From: Bacteroidales bacterium
GTDB taxonomy: Bacteria; Bacteroidota; Bacteroidia; Bacteroidales; VadinHA17
Assembly (NCBI GenBank): GCA_015486475.1
Contig: WFRO01000442.1
Location: 1 to 5,484 of the forward strand
Direction of reading: 5' to 3'
Length of the DNA stretch: 5,484 bases
The stretch's first letter is position 1. Each line of letters opens with the position of its first letter. Shown piece by piece: positions 1 to 5,484 of this stretch. The notes under the pieces are model-generated. The model made no database searches, was not told the DNA's origin, and saw nothing but the letters and a program-made list of their open reading frames with translations. The translations under genes were made by a program, and so were the position numbers.

Positions 1-924
1 AACGACCGGAACATCTTCAACAACCCGCACATCGGCATCTATCAGCCGGCACTTCTGGAGTATGTCATCGGGCGGCTGGCGCTGGCCGTGCAGGAGGCGG
101 ACAAAGACCTGCAGCCGGTGACCGCCGGCACCGCCTCGGTGACCCTCCAGGGTCTGAACCGCAACCGGCGGGGGCAGCCTTTCGTCGACCGTGAGCTGAC
201 CGTCACCCGCATCGACCGGGCCGACGGCACTCCCCTGGCGGTGCTGGTCAACTGGACCGGACACCCCACCATCATGGACGAGCATGACATGTGGGTTTCC
301 GCAGGATGGCCCGGCTATCTGCAGCGTGAACTGGAAGGGTGCATAGGAAAGGGCGTCACGGCCATGTATTACAACGGCGCCGAAGGGGATCAGTCGGTTA
401 TCGCCCGGAGAGGAGCCAGCCATTACGAAAAAGCCGAAAGATACGGTCGTACCATCGCTGTCCAGGCGCTGCAACTTTACCGGAAGATCACTCCACAGGA
501 CCAGGCTCCTTTTGCCCGGGCCTATCGCTACATCGATCTGCCGAAACCCCAACCCCACCCTGACTTTATGGCCACCGCCGGCAAGGAATACGGCCTCAGC
601 CCCGACAATATCCAGGCGCTCCTCGACCAGGTACAACCGGCCCGGGCTCCCCTGGCCGCCTTCCGTCTGGGCGGCCTGCTCATCGCAGGAGTGCCGGGTG
701 AGATGACCGCAGAGCAGGGTCTTTACATCAAAGAACAGTTGCGGAAAGAAGGCGTGGCCCATCCCGTGATCGGCGGCCTTGCCAACGAATGGATCAGCTA
801 TATCCTCACGGCTGAGGATTATGAAAAGGGAGGCTATGAGGCTGCTGCCAGCTTTTACGGGAACACGCTGGGGCCAACGATCACAAAAAACCTCCTGAAA
901 ACCTGTGCAAGTGTCGTCAAATGA
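1..924 (+). CDS. Neutral/alkaline non-lysosomal ceramidase family protein, 3' part (5' end outside window)
   Basis: The frame is open from base 1 to the TGA at 922-924, giving 307 visible residues, so the gene starts before the window; the GTG at 88 is internal and not the start. Family members are Zn-dependent amidases that split the N-acyl bond of ceramide into fatty acid and sphingoid base, usually after export. Seen here, in visible numbering: NWTGHPT with His88, one of the zinc-ligand positions known from Pseudomonas ceramidase; SAGWPGYL from Ser100; NGAEGDQS at 125-132, matching the family G-D-x-S motif with the proposed catalytic Ser132; VPGEMT with Glu234, the metal-ligand glutamate; and LANEWISYIL followed by GGYEAA, with Tyr267 and Tyr279 twelve apart as in the family. 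The first HxH motif and any signal peptide lie upstream. It ends shortly after the catalytic domain (LGPTITKNLLK), so the C-terminal Ig-like domain of long ceramidases is absent. Family is confident; ceramide as substrate is inferred. Confidence 0.87.
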   Translation, partial: NDRNIFNNPHIGIYQPALLEYVIGRLALAVQEADKDLQPVTAGTASVTLQGLNRNRRGQPFVDRELTVTRIDRADGTPLAVLVNWTGHPTIMDEHDMWVSAGWPGYLQRELEGCIGKGVTAMYYNGAEGDQSVIARRGASHYEKAERYGRTIAVQALQLYRKITPQDQAPFARAYRYIDLPKPQPHPDFMATAGKEYGLSPDNIQALLDQVQPARAPLAAFRLGGLLIAGVPGEMTAEQGLYIKEQLRKEGVAHPVIGGLANEWISYILTAEDYEKGGYEAAASFYGNTLGPTITKNLLKTCASVVK

Positions 925-931
925 ATAAGCC

Positions 932-1120
932 ATGAAGATCTTTCACGTCCTGTTGCTTTTTTCCTTCCTGCTGCCGGCGTGCCCCAACGAATACCACCGG
1001 CTAAAAGGATGGCCCCATACTATGGACGTGGCACAAAAAGTATTTGTTTACTGCTCCTGGTATATGGATGCTTTCTTTCAGAAATATCTGCAACCTTTAA
1101 AACAAGGGTCCCTGCATTGA
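932..1120 (+). CDS. Doubtful small ORF with lipoprotein-like signal, possibly a gene remnant
   Basis: This 62-codon ORF starts 7 bases after the ceramidase-family stop, the spacing of an operon partner. Residues 1-17 (MKIFHVLLLFSFLLPAC) look like a lipoprotein signal peptide: a positive N-terminus, a hydrophobic core and an L-P-A-C box, where Pro at -2 is unusual. The remaining 45 residues match no family I recognise and are rich in aromatics. The adjacent frame 1009-1167 also reads like a signal peptide (GTKSICLLLLVYGCFLSE), so the stretch may be the remains of one or two truncated exported-protein genes, or non-coding DNA that happens to be open. No function is assigned. Confidence 0.3.
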   Translation: MKIFHVLLLFSFLLPACPNEYHRLKGWPHTMDVAQKVFVYCSWYMDAFFQKYLQPLKQGSLH

Positions 1121-1235
1121 ATTGTCCCCTGCTTTTCCGCCACAACGGGCTATTCCTGAATACATAAATAAGTCTTAATAAACATTTGAAGGAACGGACC
1201 GGATCAAAATCCCACAGTATTAAATCAATATAAGA

Positions 1236-1322
1236 TTACCATATATCAAAAAAAAAGCTTATCTTTGCCGGTGTGAAGAGAAGAATAATTATTATTAAGT
1301 TTTAATTAAAATCCTAAGTATT
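1236..1322 (+). promoter_or_regulatory. Putative Bacteroidota-type promoter and AT-rich leader of the PKD lipoprotein gene
   Basis: TATCTTTG at 1260-1267 matches the Bacteroidota -7 consensus TAnnTTTG. The -33 element is poor: only TTA at 1236-1238 lies at a suitable distance, with a 21-base spacer. A run of nine A residues (1248-1256) sits just upstream of the -7 element. Transcription would start at roughly 1272-1276 (inference), leaving a leader of about 50 bases. The leader is almost pure A/T, contains the 12-bp palindrome TTTTAATTAAAA (1300-1311), and shows no Shine-Dalgarno sequence before the ATG at 1323, which is normal for the phylum. Confidence 0.55.
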
Positions 1323-2267
1323 ATGAAAAGAACGAAGTTTTATTTTTTGGGTCTTGCTGTGCTGGCCGTTATCGGTATCATGGCAACATCCTGTGGTAAT
1401 GACGAAGAAACTACACCGGCTCCCACTGTAGAGATCCATTATTCAGTGGACGGTTATACAGTAGCTTTCACGGCCCTGGCCACCAATGCCGAGTCCTTTG
1501 TATGGGACTTCGGTGACGGAGAGACCAGCACCGATGCAAGCCCTTCTCATACTTATGCAATGTCAGGCACATATACGGTGAAGGTAACGGCAACAGGTCC
1601 GGGCGGATCTGCTGATGCTACGACAGATGTAGAGATCGCAGCCTCCAAGGAAGAGATGCTTACGGGAGGTCCTGCGGTTAAAAACGGCAAAGCCTGGAGT
1701 ATCAGCCAGCAGGCCGGCGAAGGCGACGCCGTTTTGAAAGCTGATCAGGACTTTACGGTGGAGCAACCTATCCCCAGCGGCATGATCGGGCTGATCGGAA
1801 TGGCAGATGAATATAATGACAAGTTCATCTTCCACAATGATGGGAAATATACCCATGATGTGGACAATGACAGTGTGATCGTTACTCAGGTCTATGCTGT
1901 CCTCAATAAGATCCCGTACAGGCCCTCTGCTGAAGATGCTGTAGGTGTGACTCCTTTCATACCCGGGAAAAATGCCACCTTCACCTTTGAAGAAGGCGTT
2001 GACCTGACCCTCCCGGTGACCAGCGATGAGTATAAAGACAGCACCTGGACAGTGACCTGGAGTGGCGTGGACGTATTTGAGATCAAGGATAGCGACACAT
2101 CTGAAAATGAATTCTTCGGTCTCCTGGACTTCACACGCAAGTATGTGGTGTTCAGCATCAGTACCGATGCCATGCAGGTGGGCACGTTCATCTCTGCCAC
2201 CGATGGCAGCAAAGCGAACTACCCCTCCCACATGATTAGAATGACTTATGTTCCAGCATCTGAGTAA
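1323..2267 (+). CDS. PKD-domain surface lipoprotein
   Basis: A 314-residue exported lipoprotein. Residues 1-23 form a type II signal peptide (basic MKRTK, hydrophobic core, then MATSC) with lipidation expected at Cys24. The next residues, GNDEE, place acidic side chains at +3 to +5, resembling the Bacteroidota export signal that sends lipoproteins to the outer face of the outer membrane. A PKD domain spans about residues 35-106, with the diagnostic WDFGDG at 61-66 and SHTYAMSGTYTVKVTA at 75-90. PKD domains are Ig-like beta sandwiches that act as spacers or binding modules. Residues about 112-314 form a second, probably beta-rich region (KAWSI at 123-127, NDKFIFHNDGKY at 165-176) resembling the C-terminal part of Bacteroidota glycan-binding PKD lipoproteins; this is weak family recall. 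No catalytic motif is visible. A role in surface glycan or ligand binding is inferred, and no SusC/SusD pair is present in the window. It has its own promoter and terminator, so it is probably transcribed alone. Confidence 0.85.
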   Translation: MKRTKFYFLGLAVLAVIGIMATSCGNDEETTPAPTVEIHYSVDGYTVAFTALATNAESFVWDFGDGETSTDASPSHTYAMSGTYTVKVTATGPGGSADATTDVEIAASKEEMLTGGPAVKNGKAWSISQQAGEGDAVLKADQDFTVEQPIPSGMIGLIGMADEYNDKFIFHNDGKYTHDVDNDSVIVTQVYAVLNKIPYRPSAEDAVGVTPFIPGKNATFTFEEGVDLTLPVTSDEYKDSTWTVTWSGVDVFEIKDSDTSENEFFGLLDFTRKYVVFSISTDAMQVGTFISATDGSKANYPSHMIRMTYVPASE

Positions 2268-2284
2268 AAGAATAAATCCTCATT

Positions 2285-2314
2285 AAAAAAGCCGCCTTGT
2301 GCGGCTTTTTTTTT
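2285..2314 (+). terminator. Intrinsic terminator of the PKD lipoprotein gene
   Basis: The stem GCCGC (2291-2295) pairs with GCGGC (2301-2305) around the loop CTTGT. It is extended by the A run 2285-2290 pairing with the T run after the stem, and the T tract continues to 2314. It begins 18 bases after the PKD gene stop. This is a textbook Rho-independent terminator for plus-strand transcription, and the A run on the other side could let it work on the minus strand as well. Confidence 0.92.
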
Positions 2315-2406
2315 GCCCGGTCCCGGCCAGCCGGTCCTTATTTTTTTACTTTCCCATCACCGGGAATTCAGTCATATTTACTATCTTGGTTGCAAACCCG
2401 TTCATC

Positions 2407-3759
2407 ATGAAAAAGATCCTCTATCCCCTGGTTTTACTGTTCCTGCTGATATCCGCCTGCCAGCGGCCGGAGCAGTCCCCTGCCGGCTTCCTGCGGGTCA
2501 ATATCTTTCCATATTCAAACGATCACACACACGGCTCCACTGTTGTCGAGCTGCCCGACGGTTCGTTGCTGGCCGCCTGGTTCCAGGGCTCCGGCGAGCG
2601 ATGGGCCGATGATGTGCGGATCATGGGCGCCCGCCTCCATCCCGGAGACACCACCTGGACCACCCCTTTCCTGATGGCCGACGTACCGGATTTCCCGGAT
2701 ATCAACCCGGCCCTTTTCCTCGATGGGCAGCAGCGCCTGTGGTTGTTCTGGTACACGGTGCTGGCCAACCAGTGGAGCACCTCCCTCCCTGCGTATCGCA
2801 TCAGCACGGATTACATACAACGGGAAGGACCACCCCGCTGGCAGTGGCAGCAGACCCTTTTCGTCAAGCCGGGGGATAAGACCGAACGGGGCATCGTCCC
2901 CGGCGACCGTTTTGTACGTTCCGTGGAACAGCAGGTGGATGCCTATGGCCGGATGATCAAGGAGAACCGTGGTGAGGACTCTCAGATGTACCAGATGTGG
3001 AAAGCCTGGAAGAAAGACCTTTTGTACAAAGCCAAAGGCGGGGATATGATCCGCAAAGGTTATTATATCACTCCGCGCGGGGAGCGTATCGACACCCTGC
3101 TGGGATATCCCCGTTTCCGGCGCATGGGATGGCAGACCAAGAACAAGGCCGTCCAGCTTGCCGGCGGCCGTATCCTCCTGCCCCTCTATTCTGACGGCTT
3201 TGATTTTTCTCTCATCGCGATCACCGACGATTACGGCAAACACTGGAAATTCTCCACGCCTCTGGTAGCGCCCGGCAACATACAGCCGGCCATTGCCATC
3301 AAGAAAGACGGCACACTGGCGGCCTGGATGCGCGACAACGGCCCCCCGCCGCAACGCCTCATGTACAGCGAGTCGGCCGACAGTGGTCTCACCTGGTCGC
3401 TGGTACGTGACTCACAAATGCCCAACCCGGGCTCGGGCGCTGACATCGTCACCCTGCACAACGGGCACTGGGTACTGGCCTACAACGACACCGAAGAAGG
3501 GCGTCACAGCCTCGCTGTGGCCCTCTCCACCGACGAGGGACGCAGCTGGCCCTGGATACGGCACCTCGAGCGCGACGAGCGCGATCCCAACATCGCCACC
3601 TCAGCCGCCTACCCGGCCATCATCGAAGGAAAGAACGGCATCATCCATGTCACCTACAGCTACTCCCGCAACGACCGGCAGGGCGAGCCCCACGAGACCA
3701 TCCGCTATGCACGCATCACCGAGGAATGGATCAGGGGAACGATGAAGGATGATCGATGA
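2407..3759 (+). CDS. BNR-repeat, sialidase-like lipoprotein (exo-alpha-sialidase family, BNR_2 type)
   Basis: The open frame extends upstream to a GTG at 2299 that lies inside the terminator hairpin of the previous gene. The ATG at 2407 is preferred because it begins a clear lipoprotein signal (MKKILYPLVLLFLLISAC, Cys18), giving 450 residues. The body is a sialidase-type beta-propeller: HGSTVVELPDGSLLAAW (42-58) opens the BNR_2 domain, and three Asp-boxes follow, TDDYGKHW (273-280), SADSGLTW (323-330) and STDEGRSW (374-381). Other family signatures are NPALFLDGQQRLWLFW, MPNPGSGAD, YPAIIEGKNGIIHVTYSYS and a final IRYARI. Members cleave or bind terminal sugars of glycans outside the cytoplasm. 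The N-terminal R-I-P arginine motif of classical GH33 sialidases is not present in its usual form (the start reads RVNIFP), so sialic-acid specificity is not shown. A charged, probably helical insertion fills about residues 153-238. The last codons and the stop lie inside a 14-bp tandem repeat. Fold is confident; substrate is unknown. Confidence 0.87.
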   Translation: MKKILYPLVLLFLLISACQRPEQSPAGFLRVNIFPYSNDHTHGSTVVELPDGSLLAAWFQGSGERWADDVRIMGARLHPGDTTWTTPFLMADVPDFPDINPALFLDGQQRLWLFWYTVLANQWSTSLPAYRISTDYIQREGPPRWQWQQTLFVKPGDKTERGIVPGDRFVRSVEQQVDAYGRMIKENRGEDSQMYQMWKAWKKDLLYKAKGGDMIRKGYYITPRGERIDTLLGYPRFRRMGWQTKNKAVQLAGGRILLPLYSDGFDFSLIAITDDYGKHWKFSTPLVAPGNIQPAIAIKKDGTLAAWMRDNGPPPQRLMYSESADSGLTWSLVRDSQMPNPGSGADIVTLHNGHWVLAYNDTEEGRHSLAVALSTDEGRSWPWIRHLERDERDPNIATSAAYPAIIEGKNGIIHVTYSYSRNDRQGEPHETIRYARITEEWIRGTMKDDR

Positions 3760-3768
3760 AGGATGATC
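3741..3768 (+). repeat. 14-bp tandem repeat (2 copies) across the sialidase-like stop codon
   Basis: GATGAAGGATGATC occurs twice with no gap (3741-3754 and 3755-3768). The first copy encodes most of the C-terminal tail MKDDR, and the TGA stop (3757-3759) lies in the second copy. The nine-base word GAACGATGA overlaps the left edge (3737-3745) and recurs at 3772-3780. The perfect copies suggest recent duplication or slippage. Confidence 0.85.
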
Positions 3769-3771
3769 GGC

Positions 3772-3838
3772 GAACGATGATTGACGAACGGGGAAGATAT
3801 TTATATGTTTGTCGTTCGACAATAGACGTTCATCGTTC
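3772..3838. repeat. Imperfect inverted repeat between convergent genes, possible bidirectional terminator
   Basis: GAACGATGA (3772-3780) is the exact reverse complement of 3830-3838, and TTGACGAACG (3781-3790) pairs with CGTTCGACAA (3813-3822) with one mismatch. The result is a stem of about 18 pairs with a 7-base bulge (3823-3829) and a 22-base AT-rich loop. A smaller hairpin, TTGTCG-TT-CGACAA, occupies 3809-3822. The structure sits in the 70-base gap between the convergent stop codons and includes the last codons of the minus-strand gene. There is no T tract on either side, so classical intrinsic termination is not shown; an RNA-stabilising or factor-assisted role is possible. Confidence 0.55.
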
Positions 3839-5386
3839 CTTCAGTTCTTTCAGGATCCCGGTGAAGGCTTTGTATAACTGCGGGGCCGTTTCGGGGCCCA
3901 AGGAGTTCTCTTCACCATACGGAGCTTTATTTCTGCCATAGGTGTATGGGGCTTTTTCGTCCCACTGGCTTTTGGGGATGATATATCCGATCTCATCGTT
4001 GGCCAGGCCCATGACGAACTTGTATTTCCCCGGCATCAGCTCCCGCAGCGGCGGCGTTTCTATGGGTTTAATGTCGAAGTCCTGCCCCTGCGGCGCCTCC
4101 ACGCCCCCGTTGACGATCTCGGGATAGATCTCTCCCGGCACCGCCAGGAAGGTGGCAGGCCCCAGGGTGAATGCCGCCACCTCCGAGCGTTTTTTGAACC
4201 AGCCGGCCATGCCGATATCCAGCACGCCCAGGGAGGCTCCCAGCCTGAACAGCTTGTTGTCCACCGGCAGTTTGATGGTTTGTGCCACCAGGGAAAGGGA
4301 TGCTTTTTTCACCGTATCTCCCTGTGCCAGGGCGTCAAGGGTCAGCAGGGCAAGGGTCTGCCCCTCGGCACAGGCTTTTTCAAAAGTGGGCTTCACCCAT
4401 ACCGTATCCCGGAAAGGGTCTTTCACCGGCTCGCTGCCACGGGTGGTCATGAGCCCGCCTACCGCACCGGGGATAAAGAGGGCCGTACCTCCGATACCCT
4501 TTTTCACCAGTGTATCGCCGTCATATACGCCTTCTTCCACGTACTTACGCCAGTAGTGAGGGAAGTCGGAAGTGATCAGCAAATTATCCGACCAGAGGGT
4601 CTCGGCATGGTTGCCCCACGAGAGGACCGTTCCCAGGGTGGTGTCGGCCTGAGCATCCACGGCACGCATGATACGCAGGCCCGAGTCCATGACGATGGGA
4701 TCGCGGGTGTCCATGTGGAGGGAAGCAGCACCGGCAGGATCCTGCGCCAGGACAAAATAAGCGGGCCGCAAGCGCTTTACGGCCTCCGTGACCGTCGCCA
4801 CGATCTGCTGTTTCACATATTTACGCATTTCGGGGTTCACGCCGTTCCTGAACATACTTTCGCCCCACAGGCCCAGCAGGTCATAGCTCTCATGGTCGTG
4901 GGTGCTCAGGATGATGGCATAGTCGATGCTGTCCTCCGCCGGGATCATCTTCCGTGCCTCCACGATATCATCGTGGGTGAAGCCGATGGCATCCAGGGCC
5001 ACCACCGCCAGGCGCGTTTTCCCGTCATCCAGCACCATGGCACGTGCCCATACATTGTCATGCACACCGTTGGCAGCACGCCGGTTGTCAAAGCCGGCGA
5101 TCCAGTATGCATCGAATCGGCCGTTGTGGTTATTGTCATGATAGATGTCCCCCTTGTCAGGTTCATATTTGGCGTTGTGATCCACATCCTCCCAGGTATC
5201 CACGATCTCCGGGGTGATGGGTTGGGCAGAGAACCCGGCTTTCATCAGCACCGGCGCACCGCCTTTCACATCCATGTTTACCTCATACCCGCGCTGGCGG
5301 TCACGCAGATTCCACATGACCCACACCCCCGCGATCAACACGATCGCCAGGATCACGATCCCGGTCCACTTCATCACTTTTTTCAT
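3830..5386 (-). CDS. Membrane-anchored ceramidase-superfamily protein with divergent active site
   Basis: The frame reaches a TTG at 5404 that lies at the edge of a tandem repeat; the ATG at 5386 is preferred, with A-rich DNA before it, giving 518 residues. Residues 1-5 are basic and about 8-25 form one transmembrane segment (WTGIVILAIVLIAGVWVM) without a lipobox, so the protein is probably anchored in the inner membrane and faces the periplasm. Family motifs in order: AGFSAQPITP (50-59), NGVHDNVWARAMVL (106-119), LSTHDHES with His163 and His165, SWGNHAETL with His260, ITSDFPHYW (271-279), VPGEIYP with Glu419, and LANDEIGYII with Tyr468. These match the zinc-site positions of neutral ceramidases. 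Where the family has N-x-x-G-D-x-S, this protein reads PGAVGGLM (306-313), so the Asp and proposed catalytic Ser are missing. An Asp/Asn-rich insertion fills residues 65-99. Superfamily membership is confident; ceramidase activity is doubtful. It is convergent with the sialidase-like gene. Confidence 0.85.
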   Translation of the reverse strand: MKKVMKWTGIVILAIVLIAGVWVMWNLRDRQRGYEVNMDVKGGAPVLMKAGFSAQPITPEIVDTWEDVDHNAKYEPDKGDIYHDNNHNGRFDAYWIAGFDNRRAANGVHDNVWARAMVLDDGKTRLAVVALDAIGFTHDDIVEARKMIPAEDSIDYAIILSTHDHESYDLLGLWGESMFRNGVNPEMRKYVKQQIVATVTEAVKRLRPAYFVLAQDPAGAASLHMDTRDPIVMDSGLRIMRAVDAQADTTLGTVLSWGNHAETLWSDNLLITSDFPHYWRKYVEEGVYDGDTLVKKGIGGTALFIPGAVGGLMTTRGSEPVKDPFRDTVWVKPTFEKACAEGQTLALLTLDALAQGDTVKKASLSLVAQTIKLPVDNKLFRLGASLGVLDIGMAGWFKKRSEVAAFTLGPATFLAVPGEIYPEIVNGGVEAPQGQDFDIKPIETPPLRELMPGKYKFVMGLANDEIGYIIPKSQWDEKAPYTYGRNKAPYGEENSLGPETAPQLYKAFTGILKELKER

Positions 5387-5400
5387 TTTACTATACTTTT

Positions 5401-5443
5401 TCAATCATTCAAGCATTCAATCATTCAAGCATTCAATCATTCA
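5401..5443. repeat. 16-bp tandem repeat, about 2.7 copies, upstream of the minus-strand gene
   Basis: TCAATCATTCAAGCAT occurs at 5401-5416 and 5417-5432, followed by the first 11 bases again at 5433-5443. On the minus strand it reads TGAATGATTGAATGCT and so on, directly upstream of the ceramidase-superfamily start at 5386. Its first TGA is the possible stop of the partial upstream gene. The unit length is not a multiple of three and the minus-strand frames contain stops, so it is not coding. Confidence 0.9.
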
Positions 5444-5484
5444 CATTTCCGGATACGGCCGGTCATACCCTTTGACGGCATGCC
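5441..5484 (-). CDS. Possible 3' tip of an upstream minus-strand gene
   Basis: On the minus strand, bases 5482 down to 5441 read HAVKGYDRPYPEM and then TGA. The GC-rich composition and codon choice look like the neighbouring genes and contrast with the AT-rich repeat that follows, so this may be the C-terminus of a gene in the same direction as the ceramidase-superfamily gene, 54 bases upstream of its start. Thirteen codons are too few to identify a product, and other frames in the same stretch are also partly open. Confidence 0.35.
   Translation of the reverse strand, partial: HAVKGYDRPYPEM

Noticed and set aside
1201..1215. GGATCAAAATCC as a terminator hairpin after the ceramidase-family gene
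   Set aside because: The stem is only four base pairs and no T tract follows.
1563..2231. Minus-strand open frame of 222 codons opposite the PKD lipoprotein gene
   Set aside because: It is antisense to a gene with a clear signal peptide, PKD domain, promoter and terminator; its translation shows no family features.
2382..2389. TATCTTGG as a -7 promoter element for the sialidase-like gene
   Set aside because: It differs from TAnnTTTG at a core base, has no -33 element at a suitable distance, and would leave a leader of only about 10 bases before the ATG at 2407.
2299..2406. N-terminal extension of the sialidase-like ORF from the GTG at 2299
   Set aside because: The GTG sits within the terminator hairpin of the preceding gene, and the ATG at 2407 begins a perfect lipoprotein signal peptide that an extension would bury.
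2515..3354. Minus-strand open frame of 279 codons opposite the sialidase-like gene
   Set aside because: It lies wholly antisense to a gene with clear BNR_2 motifs and three Asp-boxes, has no recognisable domain or signal peptide, and long antisense frames are expected in GC-rich coding DNA.
3293..3745. Plus-strand open frame of 150 codons inside the sialidase-like gene
   Set aside because: It is an out-of-frame shadow rich in Pro, Ser and Thr, typical of frame-shifted GC-rich coding sequence, with no domain.
5387..5404. TTG start at 5404 for the minus-strand ceramidase-superfamily gene
   Set aside because: It overlaps the edge of the 16-bp tandem repeat and adds only six residues (MKKYSK); the ATG at 5386 has an A-rich upstream region and starts directly at the basic end of the membrane segment.

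Overview
The window reads as DNA from a member of the Bacteroidota. Three things point there: lipoprotein signal peptides with an acidic stretch right after the lipid-attachment cysteine, a TAnnTTTG-type -7 promoter element in front of an AT-rich leader without a Shine-Dalgarno sequence, and a PKD-domain surface lipoprotein next to a BNR/sialidase-like lipoprotein. Coding DNA looks moderately GC-rich and the gaps between genes are AT-rich. I cannot place it below phylum level.

Layout, left to right. Positions 1-924 (+) hold the 3' part of a neutral/alkaline ceramidase-family gene that begins before the window. Positions 925-1322 hold one tiny doubtful ORF and then an AT-rich promoter and leader region. 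Positions 1323-2267 (+) encode a 314-residue PKD-domain lipoprotein, closed by a strong intrinsic terminator at 2285-2314. Positions 2407-3759 (+) encode a 450-residue BNR-repeat, sialidase-like lipoprotein; its true start is well inside the longest open frame. Positions 3830-5386 (-) encode a membrane-anchored second member of the ceramidase superfamily, convergent with the sialidase-like gene. The last 44 bases may hold the 3' tip of another minus-strand gene just upstream of it.

How the genes might work together (inference): all four substantial genes encode exported or envelope-anchored proteins. The two ceramidase-superfamily proteins are clearly different from each other: the plus-strand one keeps the G-D-x-S serine motif of neutral ceramidases, while the minus-strand one lacks it and carries an Asp/Asn-rich insertion. 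A sialidase-like hydrolase, a putative surface glycan-binding lipoprotein and amidohydrolases of this family would suit uptake of glycoconjugates such as glycosphingolipids, but the sequence does not show the substrate. No SusC/SusD pair, mobile element, CRISPR array, tRNA or rRNA is visible.

The most unusual non-coding features are short tandem repeats at gene ends: a 14-bp unit twice at 3741-3768 that contains the sialidase-like gene's stop codon, and a 16-bp unit about 2.7 times at 5401-5443 that begins at the possible stop codon of the partial minus-strand gene. The convergent gap at 3760-3829 also carries an imperfect inverted repeat.
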